Below are positions 8,333 to 16,794 of a DNA stretch of 64,000 nucleotides, piece by piece. Location of the stretch: positions 3,100,001 through 3,164,000 of the forward strand of contig NZ_CP118527.1 of NCBI RefSeq assembly GCF_028885415.1. Reading direction: 5' to 3'. Numbering within the stretch: position 1 is the stretch's first letter; each line of letters begins with the position of its first letter. The translations under genes were made by a program, and so were the position numbers. The stretch comes from Streptomyces coeruleorubidus. Its GTDB lineage: Bacteria; Actinomycetota; Actinomycetes; Streptomycetales; Streptomycetaceae. The notes beneath the pieces are model-generated. The model made no database searches. It saw nothing but the letters and a program-made list of their open reading frames with translations, and was not told the origin of the DNA.

Positions 8333-8345
8333 TCATGCATGATCA
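8330..8345. promoter_or_regulatory. 16-bp perfect palindrome, candidate operator for the permease gene
   Basis: TGATCATGCATGATCA is fully self-complementary and overlaps the stop codon of the reductase gene (TGA 8330-8332). A further TTGATCATG lies at 8387-8395, directly before the ribosome site of the TauE/SafE gene, giving three TGATCATG half-sites in 66 bp. It is AT-rich against a very GC-rich background. The regulator is not identifiable; a GntR- or MarR-type dimer is inferred. Confidence 0.5.
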
Positions 8346-8402
8346 GTGCGAGCCCCTCGACCGCCGCGCGGCGGGGAGGCGACACATTGATCATGTAAGG
8401 AG

Positions 8403-9176
8403 ATGGCGTTGTCCATCTGGGAAGCACTGGCCGTTCTCGCAGCCGGCATCGGCGCGGGCACGATCAACACCATCGTCGGTTCCGGCACCCTGATCACCTT
8501 CCCGGTACTGCTTGCCACCGGGCTGCCGCCGATCACAGCCAACGTCTGCAACGCCCTCGGTCTCGTCCCCGGCTCCATCAGCGGAGCCATCGGCTACCGC
8601 GCCGAACTCCGCGGACAGAGCCGCCGCGCACTCGTCCTCGGTCTCACCGCGCTCGTCGGCGGACTCGGCGGAGCCGTCCTGCTCCTCGCCCTGCCCTCCG
8701 AGGCCTTCGACACGATCGTCCCCGTACTGATCGCTCTGGCGCTCGTGCTCGTACTGCTCCAGCCACGCCTCGCCAAAGCCCTACAGCGCCGCCGCGCGAA
8801 CAAAGGCACCGCCGGCCGCCCGCACGGCGGCCCCTTCCTCCTGGTAGGACTGCTCCTCGCGAGCGGGTACGGCGGCTACTTCGGCGCCGCCCAAGGGGTC
8901 CTGTACCTCTCCCTGATGGGCCTGTTCCTCGACGAGGACCTGCAGCGCGTCAACGCCGTCAAGAACATCCTCGGAGCCGTCGTCAACGGCGTCGCCGCCT
9001 GCTTCTTCCTCTTCGTCGCCGAGTTCGACTGGACGGCGGTCCTGCTCATCGCCGTCGGCTCCGCCCTAGGCGGGCAGATCGGCGCCAAGGTCGGCCGCCG
9101 CCTCAGGCCCACCGCCCTGCGCGCCGTCATCGTCGCCGTCGGCATCATCGCGATCGTGCAGCTCCTGCTGCGCTGA
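8403..9176 (+). CDS. TauE/SafE (TSUP) family membrane permease
   Basis: 257 residues from ATG 8403, with TAAGGAG just upstream. About eight hydrophobic segments in two related halves are visible; the N-terminal half has GAGTINTIVGSGTLITFPVLL and the second half GYGGYFGAAQGVLYLSLMGL, characteristic of TSUP transporters. Members export or import sulfonates, sulfite, sulfoacetate or other organic anions. Downstream of the PanE-type gene (70 bp) and under the palindrome at 8330; likely moves the substrate or product of that pathway. Its last 32 bp overlap the convergent dehydrogenase-NTF2 gene. Confidence 0.88.
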   Translation: MALSIWEALAVLAAGIGAGTINTIVGSGTLITFPVLLATGLPPITANVCNALGLVPGSISGAIGYRAELRGQSRRALVLGLTALVGGLGGAVLLLALPSEAFDTIVPVLIALALVLVLLQPRLAKALQRRRANKGTAGRPHGGPFLLVGLLLASGYGGYFGAAQGVLYLSLMGLFLDEDLQRVNAVKNILGAVVNGVAACFFLFVAEFDWTAVLLIAVGSALGGQIGAKVGRRLRPTALRAVIVAVGIIAIVQLLLR

Positions 9177-10329
9177 CACCTCGGTGATAAGCCTTGTTGG
9201 CGATGCGCCAGCCGTCGTCGACGCGGACGAGCAGGAAGACGTCGGTGAACGTGTCCGCGCCGTGCGAGAGCGTCATGGTCGCGGTCGCGACGGTGCCGTG
9301 GACGTCGATGGCGTCGACGCGGCGGGAGCGGGTCGGTTCGTCCGGGGCCGGACGGCCGTGGAAGAGAGCGCAGTACTCCTCCAGGGGCCACGAGACGAAT
9401 GCGCCGTCCCGGATTCCCTCGATGTGGGCGGTGGGCAGGAACGCGTCGCGGAAGTGGGCGGGATCGCCGGTGGCGTGCCCGCGGATGTAGGCGCGGAGCG
9501 GTTCGAGCACGGCGTCGTCCACGGCGGGGACCATGGCGGCGACGGCGATGTCGGCCTCAGGGTCGGCAGGGGTGTCAGCCACATTGGCCGCGCTGCGCAG
9601 GGGCGTGTCCGACGCGGCGGCCAGCAGAGCCATGTCCTTGGCCAGCGCGCCGATCGTGAATTCGGCCGTGTCGGCACCCGCCTGGCCGGTGAGGAAGGGG
9701 CGTTTGCGGGCCACGAGCCCGCCGAGCGGGCCGAGTTCGAGGACGTCCAGCGCCTGGGCGCGGGGCAGGCCGAGGGCGTCGGCTTGTCGCAGTGAGTCGC
9801 GCAGGGCGAGGACGGCGCCGGCGAGGCTGTTGTTGGCGATCAGCTTGAGTGCGGCGGCGGTGGAGGCGTCGTCGACGCGCCGCACGGTGCCCAGCGTTTC
9901 CAGGACCGGTCGGACCCGGTCGAGCGTGTCCTGTTCGGCGGCGGCGAGAATCTGCAGGGCGCCGCCGGCGGCAGCCGGCACGGAGCCGAGCACGGGCGCG
10001 TGGACGTAGGTGGGGCCCAGTCGCCTGGCCAGCTGTGACGCCTCGGCGGGGGCGATGGTGCTGGTGTTCAGCACGACCGTGTCCGCCCTCAGCGAGTCAC
10101 GAACGTCGTCGAGGACCTGCCGGCAGGCCGGACCGTCGAACAACGCCAGGAGCACGAGGTCGGCCTTGGCCACGGCGTCGTTCGGAACGCCCGTCGTCCT
10201 GACGGCTCCTGAGGTGCGCCCGGAGCGTGTCCAGCCGACGACGTCCCAGCCCTGGGCAGCCAGTCGGGTCGCGATCGCGTCGCCCATGCGCCCCAAGCCG
10301 AGGACGGCGATCGTGTGCGGTGTGGTCAT
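9145..10329 (-). CDS. Beta-hydroxyacid dehydrogenase-like protein fused to an NTF2-like domain
   Basis: 394 residues from ATG 10329. Residues ~1-270 are a 3-hydroxyisobutyrate/6-phosphogluconate-type dehydrogenase: VLGLGRMGDAIATRLA Rossmann loop, NTSTIAP, HAPVLGSVPAAAGG and the catalytic-Lys helix AALKLIANNSLAGAVLA. Residues ~285-394 form a separate NTF2/lumazine-binding-like domain (AVDDAVLEPLRAYIRGHATGD, FLPTAHIEGIRDG, VFLLVRVDDGWRIANKAYH). That second domain normally stands alone; the fusion is unusual. Divergent from a LysR gene that probably controls it, and convergent with the TauE/SafE gene with a 32-bp overlap. Substrate unknown. Confidence 0.85.
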   Translation of the reverse strand: MTTPHTIAVLGLGRMGDAIATRLAAQGWDVVGWTRSGRTSGAVRTTGVPNDAVAKADLVLLALFDGPACRQVLDDVRDSLRADTVVLNTSTIAPAEASQLARRLGPTYVHAPVLGSVPAAAGGALQILAAAEQDTLDRVRPVLETLGTVRRVDDASTAAALKLIANNSLAGAVLALRDSLRQADALGLPRAQALDVLELGPLGGLVARKRPFLTGQAGADTAEFTIGALAKDMALLAAASDTPLRSAANVADTPADPEADIAVAAMVPAVDDAVLEPLRAYIRGHATGDPAHFRDAFLPTAHIEGIRDGAFVSWPLEEYCALFHGRPAPDEPTRSRRVDAIDVHGTVATATMTLSHGADTFTDVFLLVRVDDGWRIANKAYHRGVSAAGAARSR

Positions 10330-10424
10330 GCACGCCAGCGTGAGGCACCGCGATGGCTGCGACAAGCGCAGATCTCGCAGACCGGCCCTGCGGGATGCGC
10401 ATACCGCATGGGCATACTGGCGTC

Positions 10425-11351
10425 ATGGAGTTGACGGTGTGGCGGACCTTCGTGACCGTGTGCCGGCTCGGGTCGCTGTCGGCGGCGGCCGCCGAGCTCA
10501 ATCACACGCAGTCGGCCGTCTCCCGGCAGATCGCCGGACTGGAGCGGCAACTCGGCGTGCTTCTGATGGAGCGCCATGCGCGCGGTGTGCGTCCGACACC
10601 TGCCGGCGAGGTGTTCCGGCGCCACGCCCTGGCCACGCTCAACGAGGCCGACCGTGCCGTCCGCGCCGCACGAGACGCTCGCGACGGCGCGCTCGATCGG
10701 CCGCTGGCCGTCGGTGCCACACCCTCTCTGGCCGCGGGAATCGTCCCCGAGGCCGTCCGGGACCTGCTGAAGCAAACCGGATCCGTCCCGTGGAGCCTGC
10801 TGCCGGGCCTGAGCGCACAACTGCACAACCGCGTGATCGCCGGCGATCTCGACATCGCTGTCGTCACCGACGCACCACCAGGGCTGCCCCACGACCCGCG
10901 GCTCGAACGACGGTTCCTCGGGCTGGACGACATGGTCGTCGCACTGCCCGTCGGCCATCCGCAGGCCGGGCGAGACCCGGTGCGCATACAGACGCTGGCC
11001 GACCAGACCTGGGTCGAGGACAACGACGGCTCGGCGGCTCTCCTGCGCCAGCACGCCGCCCGCGCCGGAGTCAGCGCCCGCATCGACCTCTCCGCGGCCG
11101 ATCTGCTCGGCAAGCTGGCCCTGGTCGCGACCGGCCACGCCATCGCGCTGATACCCGGCGTGCTGACGTGCGCCCTGCGGACCGACGTCACCACCGTGGC
11201 CCTCGTCGATCCCCCGACCCGCGGCATCTACACGATCACACCACGCCGCGACCCCCACCCTTGCGCAGCGCCCCTGCTCGACCAGCTCGCCACAGCCTTC
11301 ACCTCGGTCCGTGAGCCGCGCACCCAGGCCCGGCTCAACCGGACGGCGTGA
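10425..11351 (+). CDS. LysR-family transcriptional regulator
   Basis: 308 residues from ATG 10425. N-terminal winged helix: MELTVWRTFVTVCRLGSLSAAAAELNHTQSAVSRQIAGLE in two helices typical of LysR, then a periplasmic-binding-type effector domain (VGATPSLAAGIVPEAVRDLL, GDLDIAVVTD). Divergent from the dehydrogenase-NTF2 gene over 95 bp, the classical LysR arrangement. The spacer holds ATGCGCAT (10395-10402) and ATGGGCAT (10408-10415), a repeated near-palindromic half-site. CATACT sits 6 nt before the ATG, suggesting a leaderless transcript. Its end overlaps the convergent GNAT gene by 17 bp. Confidence 0.87.
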   Translation: MELTVWRTFVTVCRLGSLSAAAAELNHTQSAVSRQIAGLERQLGVLLMERHARGVRPTPAGEVFRRHALATLNEADRAVRAARDARDGALDRPLAVGATPSLAAGIVPEAVRDLLKQTGSVPWSLLPGLSAQLHNRVIAGDLDIAVVTDAPPGLPHDPRLERRFLGLDDMVVALPVGHPQAGRDPVRIQTLADQTWVEDNDGSAALLRQHAARAGVSARIDLSAADLLGKLALVATGHAIALIPGVLTCALRTDVTTVALVDPPTRGIYTITPRRDPHPCAAPLLDQLATAFTSVREPRTQARLNRTA

Positions 11352-11883
11352 CCGAGGACCACACGCCGAACCACTGCTCGGCGCCGTACTCCTCGAACCG
11401 CTCCACCTCGGTGAACCCCAGCTTCGCCGCGAGGCGCATCGCGCGGTCGTTGGCGGTCTGGGTGCAGAGCACCACCGGCTCGCCGGGAAGGGCGTCGGCG
11501 AACCAGTCGAGTGCCGCCGCGCACGCCTCGGCGGCGTACCCGCGTCCCCACGCCTGAGGCAGGAGCAGGTAACCGAGCTCGGCCTCCCCGGCATCCGGAC
11601 GGACATGACCCGGGCGCTCCGCATCGCGCCGGTCGAGCGTGACCATGCCGATCATCGCTCCGTCGAGATCGATCACGAACAGGCCAGGGCGCCGCCCGGG
11701 CACATCGGGCACCGCGCGTTCGAGCTCATCCCGCGGTCGAGAGCCACCGATGTAGGTGCCCACCTCCGGCGATGCGAACAGCTCGATGAACGCCGCACGG
11801 TCCCGGGCCTCGGACTCGCGCAGCACGAGCCGTTCGGTCCTTAACGGGGCTGGTGGCCAGGCGACAGGTCCGAGTCCGGTCAT
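11335..11883 (-). CDS. GNAT-family N-acetyltransferase (RimJ/RimL-like)
   Basis: 182 residues from ATG 11883. Typical start of the family, PLRTERLVLRESEARDRAAFIELFASPEVGTYIGG read across helices, then GMVTLDRRD, AELGYLLLPQAWGRGYAAEAC (the acetyl-CoA pyrophosphate loop RGYAAEA) and the C-terminal NDRAMRLAAKLGFTEVERF. It transfers acetyl from acetyl-CoA to an amine, possibly a protein N-terminus. TAGGTT (11891-11896, minus) lies 7 nt before the ATG, a leaderless-type promoter. It overlaps the convergent LysR gene by 17 bp. Confidence 0.85.
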   Translation of the reverse strand: MTGLGPVAWPPAPLRTERLVLRESEARDRAAFIELFASPEVGTYIGGSRPRDELERAVPDVPGRRPGLFVIDLDGAMIGMVTLDRRDAERPGHVRPDAGEAELGYLLLPQAWGRGYAAEACAAALDWFADALPGEPVVLCTQTANDRAMRLAAKLGFTEVERFEEYGAEQWFGVWSSVTPSG

Positions 11884-11955
11884 GGCGGGCAACCTATCGC
11901 ACGCCCATGAGTGGGACTCGAACGCAGCTGGAGCTATTCCCCAAGAGTCATTCGT

Positions 11956-11990
11956 TTTCCAATGCCAGACATCGGGTTCCTCATTGGAAA
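11956..11990. promoter_or_regulatory. 9-bp inverted repeat with 17-nt spacer in an AT-rich promoter region
   Basis: TTTCCAATG (11956-11964) pairs with CATTGGAAA (11982-11990). The flanking 11,940-12,070 stretch is noticeably less GC-rich than the rest and also has the direct repeat AGTGTCAG at 12048 and 12065. It precedes the DJ-1/TetR genes, so it is a candidate operator for that TetR or another repressor. Inference only. Confidence 0.45.
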
Positions 11991-12157
11991 CCTATGGGAC
12001 TGCGGCCTACTGTCGAGGACATCGCCGCTCTGACGATCTGCACCCACAGTGTCAGTGATCGCAGAGTGTCAGCGGACGAAGCACCTCAGAGCGCGCGATA
12101 CGCAACCCGCCCCTCCGGGCCCCGGCCAGCCGGGGCCCGTACCCTCGGAGAAACACC

Positions 12158-12853
12158 ATGTCGAAGATCCTTTTCGTGATAACCGGCGTCGACCACTGGA
12201 CGCTGGCTGATGGCACCAAGCACCCGACCGGCTTCTGGGCCGAGGAGGCCGTCGCCCCGTACAAGGCGTTCAGGGCCGCGGGCCACGAGATCGTCGTAGC
12301 CACCCCGGGCGGCATCGTCCCCACGGTGGACAAGGCCAGCCTCGCCGCCGAGGTCAACGGCGGCCAGGAGAACGCCGACAAGGTCGCGAGCGCGCTCGCA
12401 GCGATGACCGAGCTGCAGAACCCGATCAAGCTCGAGGACGTGGACCTCGACGACTACGCCGTCGTCTTCTACCCCGGCGGTCACGGCCCGATGGAGGACC
12501 TCGCCGTCGATGCCACCTCCGGCAAGCTGCTCATCGACACCCTGGAGGCGGGTAAGCCGCTGGGTGTGGTCTGCCACGCCCCGGCCGCCCTGCTCGCGGC
12601 CGTGAAGAGCGACGGGTCCAACGCCTTCGCGGGCTACCAGGTGGCTGCGTTCACCAACTCCGAGGAAGCCCAGGCCGGCTTCGCCGACAAGGCGAAGTGG
12701 CTGCTGGAGACCCGCCTGACGGAGGTGGGCGTGCAGGTTCGGCCGGGCGAGCCGTGGGCTCCCCACGTGGTCGTCGACCGCAACCTGGTCACCGGTCAGA
12801 ACCCGGCATCCTCCGCCGCCGTCGCCGCGGAGCTGCTCGAGAAGCTGGCCTGA
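12158..12853 (+). CDS. DJ-1/PfpI family (Hsp31/glyoxalase III-like) protein
   Basis: 231 residues. Hsp31-type layout: ILFVITGVDHWTLADGTKHPTGFWAEE at the start (Glu29/30 region), FYPGGHGPMEDL, and the nucleophile elbow GVVCHAPAALL with Cys139-His140. The longer ~230-residue form matches glutathione-independent glyoxalase III/deglycase-like members that detoxify methylglyoxal or repair glycated molecules. GGAGAAACACC precedes the ATG. The TetR gene follows after only 3 bp, so they are cotranscribed and probably form an electrophile-response unit with the MFS exporter downstream. Confidence 0.9.
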   Translation: MSKILFVITGVDHWTLADGTKHPTGFWAEEAVAPYKAFRAAGHEIVVATPGGIVPTVDKASLAAEVNGGQENADKVASALAAMTELQNPIKLEDVDLDDYAVVFYPGGHGPMEDLAVDATSGKLLIDTLEAGKPLGVVCHAPAALLAAVKSDGSNAFAGYQVAAFTNSEEAQAGFADKAKWLLETRLTEVGVQVRPGEPWAPHVVVDRNLVTGQNPASSAAVAAELLEKLA

Positions 12854-12856
12854 GCC

Positions 12857-13420
12857 ATGAGCACTGACCGGCTGGATGAAGTCCTGGACGCCACCTACGA
12901 CTGTCTGACCCGGTACGGCGTGCGGCGCACCACCATGGACGACATCGCCACGACCATGGGCGTGTCCCGGTCAGCGGTCTACCAGTACGTCCGCAGCAAG
13001 GACGACGCCTTCCGGCAACTCGCCCACCGCCTGCACACCCAGGCACTGGAGCAGGCCCGGCAGGCGGCGGCCGCCGAGGACGCCCCGTACGCCGAGCGCG
13101 TCCGGGGCGTCCTGGCCGCCAAGCTCGACTTGGCCCTTCAGCTCGCCGGGGACTCCCCGCACACCGCCGAACTCCTGGACGAAAAGGCCCGGTTGTTCGG
13201 GGGGATCTGCACCGCCTTCACCGCGGACCTGCGTCGCCTGCTGATCGGCCTGTTCACCAAGGCCGGCACCATGGGCGGTATCGAGCCCGGCAAGGCGGCA
13301 GATGTCGCGATCGCCCTGGTGATCGGGCTGGAGTCGGTGGGCGACGGCAGGCTGCTGCTGGGGCCCGCGACCGACGCGCTTGTGTCCGGCCTGCTGGGCG
13401 CCCCGGTCGCGACCCGCTGA
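12857..13420 (+). CDS. TetR-family transcriptional regulator
   Basis: 187 residues. The N-terminal HTH is textbook TetR: YGVRRTTMDDIATTMGVSRSAVYQYV followed by SKDDAFRQL; the rest is helical ligand-binding domain. Starts 3 bp after the DJ-1 gene stop, indicating coupling and probable autoregulation of the DJ-1/TetR/MFS region, perhaps through the inverted repeat at 11956-11990. Effector unknown. Confidence 0.9.
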   Translation: MSTDRLDEVLDATYDCLTRYGVRRTTMDDIATTMGVSRSAVYQYVRSKDDAFRQLAHRLHTQALEQARQAAAAEDAPYAERVRGVLAAKLDLALQLAGDSPHTAELLDEKARLFGGICTAFTADLRRLLIGLFTKAGTMGGIEPGKAADVAIALVIGLESVGDGRLLLGPATDALVSGLLGAPVATR

Positions 13421-13581
13421 CCACGCGCCCCGGGTCGTCCGTTCTCCCGTTCCCCCGTCGTTTCGCTCTGTGGCGCTGACCCGTGCCCGTTTCCAGCCGG
13501 TTCAGCCACCACAAGGCACGCCTGGACGTACGTCCCCCATCACCCCGTGCCGCCGGATGCCTCTTCTCGAAAGGCGCCCCC

Positions 13582-15102
13582 ATGTCGTCCCAGCGCCGTG
13601 TCCTGACCGCGCCTGCCGGCGCCGGATACGGGCTCGTTTGCATCCTCGGTCTCGCGGCCACCGTCGTGGCCATGATGCAGACCCTGGCCGTGCCCATCCT
13701 GGCCATCATCCGGGACGAGTTGTCCCTGACCACCTCCACCGCCGGCTGGCTGACCACCGCCACCCTGCTGTCCGCAGCCGTCTTCACCCCGCTGCTGGGG
13801 CGGCTCGGGGACATGCGCGGCAAGCGCCCCGTCCTCATCGGCATCCTGCTTGTCACCGTGGCCGGCTCCGTCCTTGGAGCCACCACCAGCTCCCTGCCCC
13901 TGCTGCTGACCGCCCGGGCGATGCAGGGCGCCTCCACCGCGATCTTCCCCCTGGCCCTGTCGGTGCTGCGCGATGAACTGGAGCCCCGCCGACTGTCCGG
14001 CGCCATGGGCCTGATCAGTGGCACCCTCGCGGTGGGAGCCGGGCTCGCCCTGGTCGGCGCGGGACTGCTCACCCAGGGCACCGATCCCGACTACCACCGC
14101 GTCTTCTGGATGGCCACCGCCCTGTCCCTGATCGCTCTCGTAGGCGTCATCGCCGCCGTCCCGCCCTCCCGCGAGACCATCGGCGGACGCACCGACTGGG
14201 CCGGCGCGGTCACCCTGGCGGCCACCCTCGTCCTGTTCCTGCTGCCCGTCTCGCAGGGCAACACCTGGGGCTGGACCTCCCCTCGCACCGTGATCCTGTT
14301 CGCCGCCGCGGCCGTCCTGGGCACGCTCTGGGTGGTCGTCGAGCGACACGTCAGCGAGCCCATGGTGGACATGACCATGTTCGTGTTCCGGCCGGTGCTG
14401 TTCACCAACATCGCCGGTGTGCTGCTCGGCTTCGGCATGTTCACCCAGTTCATCGGCATCGCCTTCCTGGCCCGGACCCCCAGGGAACTGGCCGGCTACG
14501 GCTTCTCGGCCTCCGTGCTGGGCGCCGCGACCACATACCTGCTGCCCAGCACCCTCGCCTCACTGATCGCCGCGCAGCTGGGCGGCACCCTGGTACGCCG
14601 CATCGGCGCCCGCGTGACCCTGGCTGCCGGCGCCGCCTCGGGCGTCGCCGGTTTCGCCTGGCTTGCCCTCGCCCACGGCAGCACCCCATCCGTCGCCGGC
14701 GCGGGCGTCCTTACCGGCATCGCCGTCAGCTTCGGCTTCGCCGCCCTGCCCGCCCTCATCGCCCAGGGCGTGCCCGCCCACCAGAGCGGCATCGCCAACA
14801 GCATCAACTCCATCGCCCGTTCGGTCGGCAGCTCCGCAGGCTCGGCCGTCATCGCCACCCTGCTGGCCGCCAACACCCTGCCCCATCACCCGCCCGGAAC
14901 CCCTGCGCTGCCGGCCGAGACGCAGTACAGCGTCGTCTTCGCCCTCGGTGCCCTGGCCTTCGCTCTCATCGCCCTGGTCGCCCTCACCGGCCTCAACTTC
15001 AACGGCACAACACCCAGCAGCATCGTGCGGCAACCGGCCAACAGCCTCCCGGCTCCGTCGGCACCGCCACGACCTGCTCCGCTGAACACCGTCGGCCACT
15101 GA
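13582..15102 (+). CDS. MFS transporter, DHA2 (14-TM) drug exporter type
   Basis: 506 residues from ATG 13582. Motif A-like GRLGDMRGKRPVLIG lies between TM2 and TM3, motif C-like GLISGTLAVGAGLALVGAGLL in TM5, and about 14 hydrophobic segments can be counted, as in EmrB/QacA-type proton-driven exporters. Preceded by a weak GAAAGG ribosome site. Placed 161 bp after the TetR gene, which may repress it. A 24-bp gap leads to the F420:NADP-reductase-like gene. Probably exports a toxic organic compound; substrate unknown. Confidence 0.88.
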   Translation: MSSQRRVLTAPAGAGYGLVCILGLAATVVAMMQTLAVPILAIIRDELSLTTSTAGWLTTATLLSAAVFTPLLGRLGDMRGKRPVLIGILLVTVAGSVLGATTSSLPLLLTARAMQGASTAIFPLALSVLRDELEPRRLSGAMGLISGTLAVGAGLALVGAGLLTQGTDPDYHRVFWMATALSLIALVGVIAAVPPSRETIGGRTDWAGAVTLAATLVLFLLPVSQGNTWGWTSPRTVILFAAAAVLGTLWVVVERHVSEPMVDMTMFVFRPVLFTNIAGVLLGFGMFTQFIGIAFLARTPRELAGYGFSASVLGAATTYLLPSTLASLIAAQLGGTLVRRIGARVTLAAGAASGVAGFAWLALAHGSTPSVAGAGVLTGIAVSFGFAALPALIAQGVPAHQSGIANSINSIARSVGSSAGSAVIATLLAANTLPHHPPGTPALPAETQYSVVFALGALAFALIALVALTGLNFNGTTPSSIVRQPANSLPAPSAPPRPAPLNTVGH

Positions 15103-15126
15103 CCTCGATACCCCAGGAGACTCCCC

Positions 15127-15789
15127 ATGAAGATCGGCATCATCGGCGCCGGCGCCATCGGCGGCAACCTCACCCGGCGGCTGACCGCCCTCGGGCACGA
15201 CGTCTCCGTCGCCAACTCCCGCGGCCCGCACACCCTGACCGCGCTGGCCGAGGAGACCGGCGCCACCCCGGCAGCCGTGACCGAAGCGGCCCGCGGCGCC
15301 GAGGCCGTCGTGGTCACCATCCCGCTCAAGAACATCCCCGACCTTCCGCCCGGTCTGTTCGACGGGGCCGCCGAAGGCTTCGCCGTGATCGACACCGGCA
15401 ACTACTACCCCAAGGAGCGCGACGGGAGGATCGCCGCCATCGAGGACGATGGGCTCACCGAGAGCCGCTGGCCCCAGCAGCACCTCGGTCACCCGGTGAT
15501 CAAGGCGTTCAACGGCACCTACGCCCAGGACATCCTCGACAAGCCACGCCCGAAGGACGACCCCGAGCGGATGGCGCTGCCGGTCGCGGGCGACGACGAG
15601 GCCGCCAAGAGGATCGTCCGCGATCTCATCGACGAGCTCGGCTTCGACACCGTGGACGCCGGCGGCATCGACGACTCCTGGCGCCAGCAGCCCGGCACCC
15701 CCGTCTACGGCCTGCGCGGCGGCGTCGACGCGGTGACGAAGGCCCTGGCCGAGGCGTCCCCCAAGCGCCCGGCCGCGTTCCGGGCGTAA
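15127..15789 (+). CDS. F420:NADP oxidoreductase-like NAD(P)-binding protein
   Basis: 220 residues, one Rossmann domain: MKIGIIGAGAIGGNLTRRL, GHDVSVANSRGP (the Ser-Arg typical of NADP-binding Fno proteins), VVVTIPLKNIPDLPP, VIDTGNYYP and VIKAFNGTY. Fno transfers hydride between NADPH and coenzyme F420; many streptomycete paralogues have unproven roles. A clear AGGAG ribosome site precedes the ATG. Last gene in line with the MFS exporter (24-bp gap) and followed by a LysR regulator in the same orientation. Confidence 0.82.
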   Translation: MKIGIIGAGAIGGNLTRRLTALGHDVSVANSRGPHTLTALAEETGATPAAVTEAARGAEAVVVTIPLKNIPDLPPGLFDGAAEGFAVIDTGNYYPKERDGRIAAIEDDGLTESRWPQQHLGHPVIKAFNGTYAQDILDKPRPKDDPERMALPVAGDDEAAKRIVRDLIDELGFDTVDAGGIDDSWRQQPGTPVYGLRGGVDAVTKALAEASPKRPAAFRA

Positions 15790-15820
15790 GGCCTCGGATT
15801 CCGCCACAGCCCCCTCGCCA

Positions 15821-15842
15821 TAGGAAGCGGATAGGGTTCCTA
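15821..15842. promoter_or_regulatory. TAGGAA-N10-TTCCTA dyad overlapping the LysR promoter
   Basis: The dyad covers a TAGGGT (15832-15837) that stands 6 nt before the GTG at 15844, so the operator lies on the -10 of a leaderless promoter. Consistent with LysR-type autorepression; inference from position. Confidence 0.5.
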
Positions 15843-15843
15843 C

Positions 15844-16794
15844 GTGAGACATAGGGATCCCGATGGCCCGATCGGGGTGCGGCAGTCCGCTGCGGCACCC
15901 CCACGGGACCTGAACCTGCTGCGCACCTTCCTGGCTGTGTACCGCTGTGGTTCCTTCACCGCCGCCGCGGGACTGCTGGGCCTGTCCCAGCCCACGGTGA
16001 CCACCCAGATTCGCGCCCTGGAACGGCAGACGGGCCGCGAGCTGTTCCAGCGCCTGCCCCGCGGCGTCGCCCCGACACCCGTCGCCCACGACCTCGCGGC
16101 CCGCGTGGCCGCGCCCCTCGACGCACTCGCCGCCGTCGCCGGGCACGACACCGCACCAGACGAGCCGGCCACCCCCGTCCATCTGGCAGGGCCTGCCGAG
16201 CTGCTGTGCACCCGGGTCCTGCCGACGCTCGCCCCGCTGGCCGCCGACGGCGTACGGCTGCGCGTGACCATGGGCCTGACCGACCCGCTCCTGGAGGAGT
16301 TGCGCTCCGGACGCTATGACCTGGTGATCTCCACCGTCCGGCCGCGCGGGAGGGCGCTGGCCGCCGTGCCGTTGATGGACGAGGAGTTCGTCCTGGTCGC
16401 CGCGCCCGCCTGGGCCGACCGCCTGAGGGAACGGCTGGCCGCCGACGGCCCGGCCGCGCTGCACGCCGTCCCCCTGGTCACCTACGCCGAGGACCTGCCC
16501 ATCGCCCGCCGCTACTGGCGGCACGTCTTCGGCACCCGGCTGTCCTGCCCCGCTGCCGTCACCGTGCCCGACCTGCGCGGCGTACTCGCCACGGTCGCCG
16601 CGGGAGCGGGTTTCACCGTCCTGCCCCGCTTCCTGTGCCAGGACGAACTCGCCTCCGGCGCCCTGGTGCCCCTGCACGAACCAGACGACCCGCCCATCAA
16701 CACCGGCTACCTCGTCCAGCGCCCCGGCAGGCCCGGCAACCCCGACGTCACCCGGGTCCGCGACCTCATCCTCGAGGCGGGTCGCACCTGGTGA
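15844..16794 (+). CDS. LysR-family transcriptional regulator
   Basis: 316 residues from GTG 15844. HTH region PRDLNLLRTFLAVYRCGSFTAAAGLLGLSQPTVTTQI (read as helix-turn-helix), then VHLAGPAELLCTRVLPTLAP and a substrate-binding-type effector domain with YDLVISTVRPRG. The first ~20 residues precede the usual LysR start, so an internal start near DLNLL cannot be excluded. The GTG has TAGGGT 6 nt upstream, arguing for a leaderless mRNA and for this start. Likely regulates the Fno-like/MFS genes or itself through the TAGGAA dyad. Confidence 0.86.
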   Translation: MRHRDPDGPIGVRQSAAAPPRDLNLLRTFLAVYRCGSFTAAAGLLGLSQPTVTTQIRALERQTGRELFQRLPRGVAPTPVAHDLAARVAAPLDALAAVAGHDTAPDEPATPVHLAGPAELLCTRVLPTLAPLAADGVRLRVTMGLTDPLLEELRSGRYDLVISTVRPRGRALAAVPLMDEEFVLVAAPAWADRLRERLAADGPAALHAVPLVTYAEDLPIARRYWRHVFGTRLSCPAAVTVPDLRGVLATVAAGAGFTVLPRFLCQDELASGALVPLHEPDDPPINTGYLVQRPGRPGNPDVTRVRDLILEAGRTW

